From the NCBI GenBank assembly GCA_000526575.1, contig JAGI01000002.1:2775501-2839500 (forward strand): a DNA stretch of 64,000 nt. Reading direction: 5' to 3'. Below are positions 16,526-25,359 of the stretch, one piece after another; the first letter of the stretch is position 1, and the number at the start of each line of letters is the position of its first letter. The position numbers and the translations under genes were made by a program. Source of the stretch: Clostridium sp. 12(A) (GTDB lineage: Bacteria; Bacillota; Clostridia; Lachnospirales; Lachnospiraceae). Under the pieces are notes generated by a model, which was not told where the DNA came from, made no database searches, and saw nothing but the letters and a program-made list of their open reading frames with translations.

Positions 16526-16862
16526 TTACTGTTCTTCCCTTCTTAAAAACATCGCTATATTTTTGTATGCTATTTCATCACTTTTATCAATACTTTTTTT
16601 AATAATATATTCTATTTCTCATTTAATTTGTTCCTCATTGAAATATTTTGAAATCATTCAACCTCGATTTAAAATTATCCCAAAATCTGAAAAGTCTCTT
16701 GCTAATCGTTTGATGCTAATTAGATTAAAGTCATAAACTTCATAAGCTCCCTCTATTTCCTCTGGACCAATAAACACATGATATGAAAAAAAGAAGTCAT
16801 CTATATCATCCCCAAATTCTTATTGCAATGAATTCAAAGCCTTTATTATCATGTTCTACTCC
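16526..16862 (-). pseudogene. Degraded Imm8-like immunity gene
   Basis: Read on the minus strand, this stretch gives DNKGFEFIAI, then after a frameshift DDIDDFFFSYHVFIGPEEIEG and AYEVYDFNLISIKRLARDF, and after two in-frame TGA codons a tail ending KNIAMFLRREEQ. The FIGP...FDF.(V/L)ISxKRL pattern resembles the Imm8 family of polymorphic-toxin immunity proteins. One frameshift and at least two stop codons mark it as dead. It is the distal end of the cassette array. Confidence 0.55.
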
Positions 16863-16942
16863 TAAAATTATCAATCATATACTTCTTACTATCCATATAT
16901 ATTCTTGACATAATTGTATAATTCTGGTATATCTAAAATACC

Positions 16943-17287
16943 CTATTGACACAATTTTCTATACTCTTCTTCTGAAAAATATTCTTTCTGAGATTGTATA
17001 TCTCCATTTTCATATAGTTCTTTATTCATATGATAAATTTCTAACGGACAAAGCAAATAATTTGGTCTACGTTTCCCATAAAAGCTTTTAAAAATTGTCC
17101 ACTTTAGTTTTCCTTGAAATAATTCTATATGACCTTTTAATTCATCAATATAGGATTCATCTACCAACCTAAATGATAATGTAGGAATTCTATAATAAAT
17201 ATCATCAGCATTATACATATTATATTTTAATTGTTCAATGATAAAATGTTTTTTTAAATATTCAGCTAAAATATTTGTATTATCCAT
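16943..17287 (-). CDS. Probable immunity protein of cassette I (family not recognised)
   Basis: The 114-residue acidic soluble protein (starting MDNTNILAEYLKKHF) has no recognised motif, signal peptide or membrane segment. It has an AAGGAG ribosome site and lies 43 nt after the C-terminal remnant of a toxin (17331-17432), the place taken by immunity genes throughout this array. Base composition is clearly more AT-rich than the flanking metabolic genes. Its assignment as immunity rests on context only. Confidence 0.55.
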   Translation of the reverse strand: MDNTNILAEYLKKHFIIEQLKYNMYNADDIYYRIPTLSFRLVDESYIDELKGHIELFQGKLKWTIFKSFYGKRRPNYLLCPLEIYHMNKELYENGDIQSQKEYFSEEEYRKLCQ

Positions 17288-17330
17288 TCATATCTCCTTG
17301 GTGATCTAAATTATATACTTGTATCTAAAT

Positions 17331-17432
17331 TTAATAATCGATCAGTATTCCTTCAAAATTCAATTTATTAACCATTTCAAAGTATTTCCTTTCAGAAACA
17401 GGAATCTCACTATATCTTGGATTATAGACATA
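17331..17432 (-). pseudogene. Toxin C-terminal remnant, cassette I
   Basis: A 33-codon open stretch after a stop codon reads YVYNPRYSEIPVSERKYF and ends NFEGILIDY before a TAA. It has no start codon or ribosome site and lies just before a small immunity-type gene, as the other toxin tips here do. It is most likely the last residue block of a deleted toxin domain. Confidence 0.45.
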
Positions 17433-17776
17433 TTATCCATTAGAGTATACTTAATGAATATTCATATAAATCTGCTAAATCTTATAATATAGGAAATGCA
17501 CCGGTCGGAAATAGATACTTTGATTAAACATAGACATCGTCGACGTTGCATTTGTCACTTAAGCATTAAATATTTTTTATTCTTTCTAAAATGTACTAAC
17601 TATGAACCATATCAACTAACCTTACATTCTCATTACCCAATAAAACTTTATGCCATTTATCGTTTATTTCCACAGCTTTTGATATCATTACTCCATTTCT
17701 ACTTATATTTTCAAGAAAATAGAAATAAACAATTATTTAAAGTCGTTTTATAGTTGTATACTTTGTACTCTTATTT
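17433..17776. other. AT-rich spacer between cassettes I and II
   Basis: No supported gene. The part from about 17670 to 17776 is similar to the stretch before the paralogous immunity gene at 24972 (both share TATACTTTGTAC and neighbouring words), so it is the duplicated downstream flank of that immunity gene. Confidence 0.45.
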
Positions 17777-18157
17777 TTAAATATCTATTCTCCCTAAGCA
17801 TCTATCAGCTTCTATTTGTAATTGAATTGTTTTGGGTCCCATGTATTTTTGAGCAATTCTTAAAACATCTCTATCGTTACCCAACATTTCAAGCACTGTA
17901 ACAGAGAAGGTATTTAACAAGTGCGCATCACCACAATTAGAAACCTCTACAAAATAATCAAAGATATACTTTAATAAATTGACATTTTTTTCTTCAACCA
18001 ATAACTTTAGCACTTTGGGCATAAAGACATCTTCAATTATAACTGTTTCTAAAACTTCACCATTATCTTCAACAGATTTCTCGTATTCATCTTTTGATGA
18101 AGAGATAAAATCCAACATAACACCTAAAAACTCTTCTGTTTTCACGTTCATACTCAC
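17777..18157 (-). CDS. Immunity-type protein of cassette II, paralogue of 24972-25346
   Basis: The 126-residue acidic helical protein is strongly similar over its whole length to the protein at 24972-25346 (shared VIIEDVFMPK, NTFSVTVLE/NIFSVTVLE, IAQKYMGPKTIQLQ, LGRIDI). It may belong to the DUF7674 group (from memory, tentative). It follows a short toxin CT remnant, so its original partner has been lost or exchanged. Ribosome site AAAGGGG before the ATG. Confidence 0.65.
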   Translation of the reverse strand: MSMNVKTEEFLGVMLDFISSSKDEYEKSVEDNGEVLETVIIEDVFMPKVLKLLVEEKNVNLLKYIFDYFVEVSNCGDAHLLNTFSVTVLEMLGNDRDVLRIAQKYMGPKTIQLQIEADRCLGRIDI

Positions 18158-18228
18158 TGCCCCTTTATTTAATTAAAATTCTTGCATTAATCTCATCTTC
18201 TAGGGTCCTTGAACAGTTCCTGCATCTT

Positions 18229-18342
18229 TCATTGCTTTTTCTTAAGGCCGGCAACTACTACAAAAGGTGCAATTTTATATGTGATTCTTCCCTGATGACC
18301 CGTCCCCTCAGGTGGAGTACTGAGATATCCGACGAACGGTGA
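18229..18342 (-). pseudogene. Toxin C-terminal fragment, cassette II
   Basis: The open frame starts with the shared pre-toxin motif SPFVGYLSTPPEG, continues TGHQGRITYKIAPFVVV and ends AGLKKKQ with a TGA at 18229. Only 37 residues remain and there is no start codon; IS110 copy A occupies the upstream side. The tail differs from that of cassette V although their immunity genes are paralogues, so this tip is truncated or recombined. Confidence 0.6.
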
Positions 18343-20400
18343 ATTTTCGTATTCAATTAAAAAAATTATAGCACGTCTTTGTGCTGTTTTTAAATAGAAA
18401 AATTACTGTTCCTCTCCTCGAATCGGTTCTCTGTATTCTGTCTTGTTTTTCATCATTCCGTAAACAATGTTCACCAATCGGCGCATGATACAAACCAGTG
18501 CCTGAGACTTTGTCTTTCCTTCGCCGATTTTTCGCATGTAATAATCATAAAATACTGGATGATTGGGTACTCCGTTCTTTGGTTTCGAAACCATTGTTAC
18601 CGCCAGAAAATAAAAAAGTCCATGTAGCTGGCGGTTTCCTTGTCTAGAGCTTTGTTCCTTTCCTTTTCCGGCAGAACTGAACTTTACAGGAGCAACTCCT
18701 GCAAATCTTGCCAACTTATCAGCATTGGGAAATCTTCGGATATCTCCGATTTCTGCAATCAGTTTACTGGCTATGGATGTTCCGATTCCTGGCATACTGG
18801 TCAGTTTATAATCAAAACTAAGCAAGATTTTTTCGATTTCTACATCAAGTCCTGCCAATTCTTTTTTTTGGTGTTCTAAATCCCGTACCAGACTTGTTGT
18901 GATAAAATCTCTGGATTCCTGATATTCCCGAAAGGTATTTCCATCATTCCGAACACAGTCCAGAATCAACTCTGCTTTATCTTTCTTGGCAATACGGGAT
19001 ATTTCCTTAAATTCGATTGTTAGGTCTTCTGCTATCTTTCCCTGCAAATGAACAGGAGATGGGTAGGTCTTCCAGAAATACATGGCACATTTTCCGTCTA
19101 TTTCGCTGAAAAACTTACTATAGCTGGGATATGCCATGGATATCTGCTCATGGAGTCCATTCTTAAATCGGATACCGTCTTTCACCAGTAAATCTCTCCG
19201 ATTTACTAATTGAGCTAACGTCCATTCGTTATCTTTTGGTTTTGCATCTGGCAACGTATGCAACTGGTTAATCAGAACCGTTGCAACACAATACGCATCA
19301 TGCTCATCATTTTTACGGAGCATAGGTGCACTTTTTCTCTGGTCATAAGCCAGAGCTGGATTAATGTCTTTTACAATGTAACCTTTTTCAATCAGCCAGA
19401 CAGCTAAACTTCTACCGTAGCCGTATGCATTCTCCAATCCGTAAATGGGCTCAAGCCCAAGATGATTGGACTTTCTATTTACCTTTTCTGCCAGCTTTTT
19501 AAATTCACTGGGCTTGTTTTCTATGACGATTACTTCTAACTTTTCATTCCAGCAGTTCACCATCACTGCGGTATGACTTTCCTTATGCAGGTCAATCCCC
19601 ACATAAAGCAGATTTTCTCTTTTCTGCAATTCTCTCCCTCCAGATCTTGTTTCCAACCAATCAGTTCCCGCACCGGCAACCTCAGATGACAGCGTTAACT
19701 CTTATTGAGTCCGCAAGGGGGCGACAGCCAATCTACAACAAACCAATAGGTGGATGGACAAGTTATTTCTTTTATTGGTTGTTGATGTTAACTCTGTATG
19801 GAATGGATTGCAAGTCATTTCTGGATTTATTTTCAGGAAAAGGGGCTGCAGAAAAAAGAATAGAAAAAGGAGTCACAGTAAGAGTATCTTTTACCCCCTG
19901 TAACCCCCGGTAGCACCATTTTACCATAGAACCAGTTTGATGTAAATTCATGGTTCACCATGAACCATAGGTAGATGACCTGGCTAAGCTTCTGATGAAA
20001 TAGAATTAATATATCACTTTTTGTTTGCCCTGTATCGCAAAATACTGCCCCTGTGTGACCTTTAAAGCCGATGGTGGAACTGTATGCCCTTCAGGCAATT
20101 AAACACCTCGTTGGGCAAATTTGAAAAACATAGGATTTTCCCTGTGCTCCTGATAACTGTTTGGATTGCTATTGCCTCCTGTTCGTCTTCCGGTTGCTTT
20201 TTCAGAAAAATGTCGCATATAGACCAGTTTTTCATATCTCTTAAGTCGCACAATCGCAACCATTTATAAATTCCTGAGCTGGAAAATTCTCGTTCTATTT
20301 TGCTCTAAAAGCAGGGATGAACCATGGGGTCGGAATTCTGGCATTGGGGTCGTAAGCGGGGTCGTAAGCGCAAGAAATTCCCATTAATTCGGAAGATTTA
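18343..20400 (-). mobile_element. IS110-family element, copy A (intact transposase)
   Basis: Limits are approximate, taken from where similarity to copies B and D stops. It holds an intact transposase, a short 3' end with hairpin AGCAC-GTGCT plus T-tract (about 18360-18386), and about 750 bp of non-coding sequence 5' of the transposase. As expected for IS110 there are no clear terminal inverted repeats and no target duplication. One end abuts the toxin motif SPFVGYLSTPPEG; the other runs into the 3' end of the immunity gene at 20406. Confidence 0.8.
18403..19629 (-). CDS. IS110-family transposase (DEDD), copy A
   Basis: The 408-residue recombinase has the RuvC-like DEDD domain (YVGIDLHKESHTA; GLENAYGYG; KNDEHDAYC) and the C-terminal transposase-20 domain (SMPGIGTSIASKLIAEIGDI, FAGVAPVKFSSAGKGKEQSS) with the serine region. 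A TTG at 19629 is taken as start because GGAGG lies 7 nt upstream; all three transposase copies here share this arrangement. It appears functional. Confidence 0.93.
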   Translation of the reverse strand: MQKRENLLYVGIDLHKESHTAVMVNCWNEKLEVIVIENKPSEFKKLAEKVNRKSNHLGLEPIYGLENAYGYGRSLAVWLIEKGYIVKDINPALAYDQRKSAPMLRKNDEHDAYCVATVLINQLHTLPDAKPKDNEWTLAQLVNRRDLLVKDGIRFKNGLHEQISMAYPSYSKFFSEIDGKCAMYFWKTYPSPVHLQGKIAEDLTIEFKEISRIAKKDKAELILDCVRNDGNTFREYQESRDFITTSLVRDLEHQKKELAGLDVEIEKILLSFDYKLTSMPGIGTSIASKLIAEIGDIRRFPNADKLARFAGVAPVKFSSAGKGKEQSSRQGNRQLHGLFYFLAVTMVSKPKNGVPNHPVFYDYYMRKIGEGKTKSQALVCIMRRLVNIVYGMMKNKTEYREPIRGEEQ

Positions 20401-20405
20401 CGGAG
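19630..20405 (-). ncRNA. Non-coding left end of IS110 copy A with candidate bridge RNA
   Basis: About 770 bp 5' of the transposase lack a conserved ORF but are conserved between copies. They contain the inverted repeat AACAAACCAATA/TATTGGTTGTT (about 19736-19785), a conserved CATGGTTCACCATGAACCAT hairpin near 19950, and near the outer end repeats of GGGGTCG. In the IS110 group the bridge (seek) RNA that specifies target and donor is encoded in this 5' end. The exact RNA ends cannot be set by eye. Confidence 0.45.
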
Positions 20406-20864
20406 TCACGAACGACTCCTAGCATTAATGTTCTCTTCAAATTCTGTAAAATCATCAATTATTTTATTTTGTTCATATTCATCTAGATTATGATATCTTT
20501 CCAATAATAATTTTAATAACTCATCTGGTATTTGAATATTTGTCTTTTTATAAATTTCAATAGATACTTCAGACATTATATCTCCTAATAGTACTACTCC
20601 AATATTAGCTTTTCGTTTGTAGATGCAGTCCAATGTTTTTAACGGATTAATATCATATATAATATCAAAAACGGTAGCTTGCAAATAATCATCACCCTTA
20701 TTATTTTCAAGAATATCTATACCTAATTCAAGAGTTTTATTAATATCTCTATTATATAACTCAAGCAATGCTGCACTAGTTTCCTCAAATCCAAAAATAT
20801 CTTGTATTATTTCAATTAACTTGCTTGTCTCCAATCTTTTGATATATTCTAATTCATCTTCCAT
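20406..20864 (-). CDS. Immunity-type protein of cassette III, 3' end altered by IS110
   Basis: The 152-residue helical acidic protein (MEDELEYIKRLETSKLIEI...) resembles Imm30-type immunity proteins (ALELYNRD...LELGIDIL....DDYLQATVFDIIY), a tentative match. It starts 13 nt after the toxin fragment at 20878. Its last residues (ARSRS) and stop codon lie inside the outer end of IS110 copy A, so the natural C-terminus has been cut and replaced. Activity may still be retained. Confidence 0.6.
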   Translation of the reverse strand: MEDELEYIKRLETSKLIEIIQDIFGFEETSAALLELYNRDINKTLELGIDILENNKGDDYLQATVFDIIYDINPLKTLDCIYKRKANIGVVLLGDIMSEVSIEIYKKTNIQIPDELLKLLLERYHNLDEYEQNKIIDDFTEFEENINARSRS

Positions 20865-20877
20865 ACAACAACCTCCA

Positions 20878-21420
20878 TTATTTAATAGGTTTTAGTATTA
20901 CTGTAGCCAAATAAGGCGTACCATCATCTAATATCTTCCATCTGCTAACGACTTGAATATTTCCAGTAGATCCTTCAATATAACTTATAATTTCCGTATT
21001 ACCGATCTTTGCAGACTTAGCTGCTTCTAATAACTCTTCAGCTATCATCTGATTATTCTCAGCATTGTCCAATATGCCAGCATTATTTAGTGTTTTGCTC
21101 ATTTCCTGTGATCTCTGGTAATTATGCAGTTTATCTTCAATCGATTTAAGCTCATTTTTAATATTTTTATTAAAGATTTCTGGATTAGTTTTCTTTATAT
21201 TTTTCAACTCATTTATTCGTAATTTAACAGCATCAACATCTAATTCAACTTTTCCTCTCATATATGTATCAATTTTGCCTGTATTAATCTGTGCATTACC
21301 ATCAGTATAAACTTTTACAGGATGACTAGAACCTGGTGGTGTCACTTCAGTAGTTTTTAGGCTACTTTTAACACCCGCCCCCGCCCCCTCAGGTGGAGTA
21401 CTGAGATATCCGACGAACGG
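20878..21420 (-). pseudogene. Toxin C-terminal domain, cassette III (no N-terminus)
   Basis: The frame opens with PFVGYLSTPPEGAGAG and runs without stops for 180 codons to LATVILKPIK. A helical, lysine- and asparagine-rich region follows (VELDVDAVKLRINELKNIKK), then a beta-rich end (NTEIISYIEGSTGNIQVVSR, RWKILDDGTPYLATV). There is no good start codon or ribosome site near the beginning, so it is an orphan tip usable only after recombination with a full-length gene. The toxic activity is not recognised. Confidence 0.6.
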
Positions 21421-21880
21421 AAAAATTCTTTATTCAACTAAAAAATTATAGCACGCATTTATGCTGTTTTTAAATAGAAAGGCTTTTCTCATTGCACCTG
21501 GTAGCTGTTTGAATGCTATTGCCTCCTGTTCGTCTTCCGGTTGCTTTTATAGAAAAATGTCGCATATATGCCAGCTTTTCAAATCCATCTGGTCGCACAA
21601 TCGCAACCATTTATAACATTCCTGAACTTTAAGATTCTCACCCTATTTTACTCCAAAAGCAGGGATGAACCATGGGGACGAAAATGATGCAGGTTAAAGA
21701 GCCGGGGTCAAAAATCTCCCCTGCTCGGATTACATCAGCCCGCAATGTAGGCTGAGAGAACTTTTCATCGGGGTCGTATTCCTGGCATTGGGGTCGCAAC
21801 CGGAGTCGTACTTACCGAAAATGCCCATTTATACAGAAGAGTTGCGGGGTCATAAACAACTCTTTAACTCCTTGATTAGT
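21421..21880 (-). mobile_element. IS110 copy B, internally deleted, no transposase
   Basis: Starts with the same 3'-end hairpin region as the other copies (AGCACGC.TTTATGCT, 21440-21475), then jumps at about 21485 into the 5' non-coding part (CTATTGCCTCCTGTTCGTCTTC, shared with copies A and C) and ends with a GGGGTCATAAACAACTC segment near 21870. The whole transposase is missing, while both ends and the candidate bridge-RNA region remain, so it is a non-autonomous derivative. Limits are approximate. Confidence 0.72.
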
Positions 21881-21967
21881 TAATCAATAATTATAGCTAT
21901 TATTCTAGAACACCACCAAGCTGAGTTTTCTTTCTGTTTGGTGGTGTAGACGAATTGGAAATATTTT

Positions 21968-22246
21968 TTAATGTATTATTATGTTTTTTTTCGAAGCATA
22001 TTCATTGATTCTTTTTATCAAATTTTCTCTATATACAGCTTCAGCCGCATGGATTTCACGTTCTCCATCTTCATCCTCATATTCAGGAAATATGATAAAG
22101 TTTGTCTGATCCATTTTTTTTATTATATATTCGTTTCCCTCAAACTCACCAATTCTAACATGATATGAAGTTATAAAATTCATTATTTCCTCATACAATT
22201 CTTGTGTATTAATTTCTGATTGTAAAAATCCTTCCATTACGTTCAT
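21968..22246 (-). CDS. Immunity-type protein of cassette IV
   Basis: The 92-residue acidic soluble protein starts MNVMEGFLQSEINTQELYEEI; the family is not recognised. It begins 17 nt after the toxin fragment at 22264 and is AT-rich like the rest of the array. The AGGTAAAATAT leader gives a modest ribosome site. The role rests on position next to a toxin tip. Confidence 0.55.
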   Translation of the reverse strand: MNVMEGFLQSEINTQELYEEIMNFITSYHVRIGEFEGNEYIIKKMDQTNFIIFPEYEDEDGEREIHAAEAVYRENLIKRINEYASKKNIIIH

Positions 22247-22263
22247 ATATTTTACCTCCCTGT

Positions 22264-22665
22264 CTATTTAACTGGATATGCGCTTAGCATTCCACCATCT
22301 TCTGAAATAACTATTTTAATTAACGTTTCACCTTTTGTACCAACTTCTTTTCCAGCATCAATTACAATTCGATAGCTTTGTTGTCCCATTTTTGTTATGC
22401 CATTGTCGGCTATTGATTGAACTGTTCCATTGCTCATAGCGTCCTTTAATATTACTTCAGCTGCTTCTTTTGTATCTCCTAAAAATTTTGCACCCTTACC
22501 ACCACTGGAAGATAAATGTTTGGGTTTAACATAAGATGAATTAATATCAAAATTATTTAAAGCTTTCTGCCCTTGTTTAACAATATCATCAGCAATTTTT
22601 GATCCTCCATTAGTAGCATTACCCGTCCCCTCAGGTGGAGTACTGAGGTATCCGACGAACGGTGA
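22264..22665 (-). pseudogene. Toxin C-terminal domain, cassette IV (no N-terminus)
   Basis: Starts SPFVGYLSTPPEGTGN and runs 133 codons. The domain has KHLSSSGGKGAKFLGDTKEA, QSYRIVIDAGKEVGTKGET and ends ISEDGGMLSAYPVK. This arrangement (KHL at the start, an IGTKGET-type strand and a terminal .AYPVK) recalls CdiA/Rhs-type nuclease tips seen in polymorphic toxins, but a named family is not certain. No start codon is usable; IS110 copy C lies directly upstream. Confidence 0.62.
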
Positions 22666-22733
22666 AAATATTTATTCAATTAAAAAAATTATAGCACGTC
22701 TTTGTGCTGTTTTTAATAAAAAAATTACTGTTC

Positions 22734-23951
22734 TTATTTTGGAATCGGTTCCCGATATTCCGTCTTATTTTTCATCATTCCGTAAACTATGTTTACCAAA
22801 CGACGCATAATGCAGACCAATGCCTGAGATTTTGTCTTTCCTTCGCCGATTTTCCGCATGTAATAATCATAAAATACTGGATGATTGGGTACTCCATTCT
22901 TTGGTTTCGATACCATTGCAACCGCCAGAAAATAAAACAGTCCATGCAACTGGCGTTTTCCTTGTCTGGAGCTTTGCTCCTTGCCTTTTCCTGCAGAACT
23001 GAACTTTACAGGTGTCACACCTGCAAATCTAGCCAGTTTGCCTGCACTGGGAAATCTTCGAATATCTCCGATTTCTGTAATCAGCTTACTGGCTACGGAA
23101 GTTCCAATTCCCGGCATACTGGTCAGATTATAATCAAAACTAAGCAGGACTTTCTCGATATCTTTATCAAGCCCTACTAATTCTTCTTTTTGATGTTCCA
23201 AGTCACGAACCAGACTTGTTGTAATAAAATCTCTGGATTCCTGATATTCGCGTATAGTATTTCCATCATTCTGAACACATTCAAGAATCAACTCTGCTTT
23301 GTCTCTTCTCGCAATGCGTGTTATTTCCTTAAATTCGATTGTTAGGTCTTCTGCCGTCTTTTCCTGCAAATGGACAGGGGATGGGTAGGTCTTCCAGAAA
23401 TACATGGCACATTTTCCGTCTATTTCGCTGAAGAACTTACTGTAGCTAGGATATGCTATGGATATCTGCTCATGGAGTCCATTCTTAAAGCGAATACCAT
23501 CTTTCACCAGTGAATCTCTCCGATTTACAAATTGAGCCAGTGTCGATTCATTATCTTTTGGTTTTGCATCTGGCAACGTATGCAACTGGTTAATCAGAAC
23601 CGTTGCAACACAATACGCATCATGCTCATCATTTTTACGGAGCATAGGTGCACTTTTTCTCTGATCATAAGCCAGAGCTGGATTAATGTCTTTTACAAAG
23701 TAACCTTTTTCAATCAGCCAGTCAGCTAAACTTCTGCCGTAGCCGTATGCATTCTCCAATCCATAAATGGGTTCAAGCCCAAGATGATTGGATTTTTTGT
23801 TTACCTTTTATTCCAGTTTTTTAAATTCACTGGGCTTGTTTTCTATAACAACTACCTCTAACTTTTCATTCCAGCAGTTCACCATAACTGCGGTATGAGT
23901 TTCCTTATGCAGGTCGATTCCTACATAAAGCAGATTTTCTCTTTTCTGCAA
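22734..23951 (-). pseudogene. IS110 transposase, copy C, with an in-frame stop
   Basis: The reading frame has the full length (406 codons from a TTG with GGAGG 7 nt upstream) and is closely similar to copy A, but codon 48 is TAA (23808-23810) where copy A has GAA, between the first catalytic Asp and the Glu. No frameshift is needed. It cannot make a full protein but could be complemented by copies A or D. Confidence 0.88.
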
Positions 23952-24770
23952 TACTCTCCCTCCAGATCTTGTTTCCAACCGATCAGTTCCCGTACCGGCA
24001 ACCTCAGATGACAGCGTTAACTCTTTATGAGTCCGCAAGGGGGCGACAGCCTATCTACAACAAACCAATGGGTGAAAGGACAAGTTATTTCTTTTATTGG
24101 TTGTTGATGTTAACTCTGTATAGATTTGATTGCAAGTCATTTTTGGATTTATTTTCAGAAGAAAAAAACAGCAGAAAAAAGAACAGAAAAGGGAACTACA
24201 GAAATGGTATTTTTACCCCCTGTAACCCCCGGCAGCCCCATTTTACCATAGAACAAATTTCCTGTACCCCCATGGTTCACCATGAACCATGGGGGTACAG
24301 ATATCTTTAAACATAGCAACGCAAAAACTATACCCTATGCCCAGTTAGCCCTGTGTCGCAAAATATAGCCCCTGTGTGACCTTTAAAACCAATGGTGGAA
24401 TATGTATGCCATCCAGGCAATCAAGCGCCTTATTAGGCAAAGTTGTAACGGATTGCTCTTCCCTTTTTATCTGACAAATGTTTGGATTGCTGTTACCTCC
24501 TGTTCGTCTTCCTGTTGCTTTATCAGAAAAATGTCGAATATACGCCCGTTTTTCGTATGCTTCAAGTCATACGTTTACAACCAATTTTAAAATCTGATAA
24601 AGAAAAATCCACCCTCATTTCCTGCCCTAAAACAGAGGTGAACCATGGGGTCGAAAATGATGCAGGATAAAGCAAGGGGCTATAAATCACCCCTTGCGGT
24701 CACAGCGGTCGGCAACGCCGACCGCATTCTACAGGAGAATCAAAACTTTGCAAACCATACTGCTCTTATC
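23952..24770 (-). ncRNA. Non-coding left end of IS110 copy C with candidate bridge RNA
   Basis: About 800 bp without a supported gene, conserved with copies A and D as far as the GGTGAACCATGGGGTCG stretch near 24645 and then divergent. It contains the AACAAACCAATG/TATTGGTTGTT repeat and several stem-loops. The divergent outermost part would be where a different guide could lie. Ends of any RNA are unknown. Confidence 0.38.
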
Positions 24771-24905
24771 AATAAGGTGCTGTAATTAACAAGATTTCAC
24801 GCTACCAAGTGGCTTTGAGAAGTGTTGTTGAACATCTATAATATGTATTGTTTATTTCCACCACTTTCGAAACCATTATTCAATCACGACTATTAATTTT
24901 CAAGC

Positions 24906-24950
24906 AAACAGAGATATATCACTAAATAGAGTTGTGAAATATCTCTGTTT
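24906..24950. terminator. Hairpin downstream of cassette V immunity gene
   Basis: A perfect 12-bp stem, AAACAGAGATAT (24906-24917) and ATATCTCTGTTT (24939-24950), lies 20 nt after the immunity stop. It is AT-rich and has no long T-tract; it probably ends the cassette transcript. Confidence 0.55.
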
Positions 24951-24971
24951 GTATACTTTGTACACTAATTT

Positions 24972-25346
24972 TTAAATATCAATTCTCCCTAAGCTTTTAT
25001 CCGCTTCAACTTGTAATTGAATGGTTTTTGGTCCCATGTATTTTTGGGCGATTTTAAGGATAACGTTATCGTTACCCAATACTTCAAGCACAGTAACAGA
25101 GAAGATATTTAACAAATGTTTATCGTCACAATGAGAAACTTCTTCGAAGTAATCAAAGATATGCTTTAATAAATCGGTATTAGTTTCTTCAACTAATAAC
25201 GTAAGCAATTTTGGCATAAAGACATCTTCAATTATAACTGTTTCCAAAATTTCACCATTATCTTCAATAGACTTCTCGTAATCATCTTTTGATGAAGGGA
25301 TGAAATCCAGCATAACACTTAAAAATTCTTCTGATTTCTTGTTCAT
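24972..25346 (-). CDS. Immunity-type protein of cassette V, paralogue of 17777-18157
   Basis: The 124-residue acidic protein matches the cassette II protein along its length, including VIIEDVFMPK, FSVTVLE and IAQKYMGPKTIQLQVEAD. AAGGAG precedes the ATG. It directly follows (13 nt) the toxin tip at 25360, so this is probably the cognate pair and cassette II holds a duplicate of the immunity gene with a changed toxin end. Likely cytoplasmic, no signal peptide. Confidence 0.65.
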   Translation of the reverse strand: MNKKSEEFLSVMLDFIPSSKDDYEKSIEDNGEILETVIIEDVFMPKLLTLLVEETNTDLLKHIFDYFEEVSHCDDKHLLNIFSVTVLEVLGNDNVILKIAQKYMGPKTIQLQVEADKSLGRIDI

Positions 25347-25359
25347 ACTTACGACTCCT

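Larger units (their letters stand above)
22666..24770 (-). mobile_element. IS110 copy C (inactivated transposase)
   Basis: Same organisation and orientation as copies A and D: toxin-abutting end, 3' hairpin plus T-tract, transposase with one nonsense codon, and a long non-coding 5' part. Its outermost 5' end differs from the others: it carries a GCAAGGGG/CCCCTTGC hairpin and a GCGGTCGGC/GCCGACCGC hairpin and lacks the GGGGTCATGAACGACTCC segment. The outer limit near 24770 is approximate. Confidence 0.75.

Noticed and set aside
17496..17753. 85-codon plus-strand ORF in the array
   Set aside because: No ribosome site; very AT-rich, composition is that of non-coding DNA, and it lies in the duplicated flank of an immunity gene.
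18296..18342. Reading the shared CTCAGGTGGAGTACTGAG stretch purely as the IS110 terminal sequence
   Set aside because: It contains a small inverted repeat, but the open frame continues from it into four different toxin tips in the same phase with synonymous differences, which fits coding DNA better; kept as the stated alternative.
19647..19913. ORFs opposite the IS110 left ends (also at 23969 and 27185)
   Set aside because: They are similar only because the IS copies are; no ribosome site and the frame is not kept to the same length.
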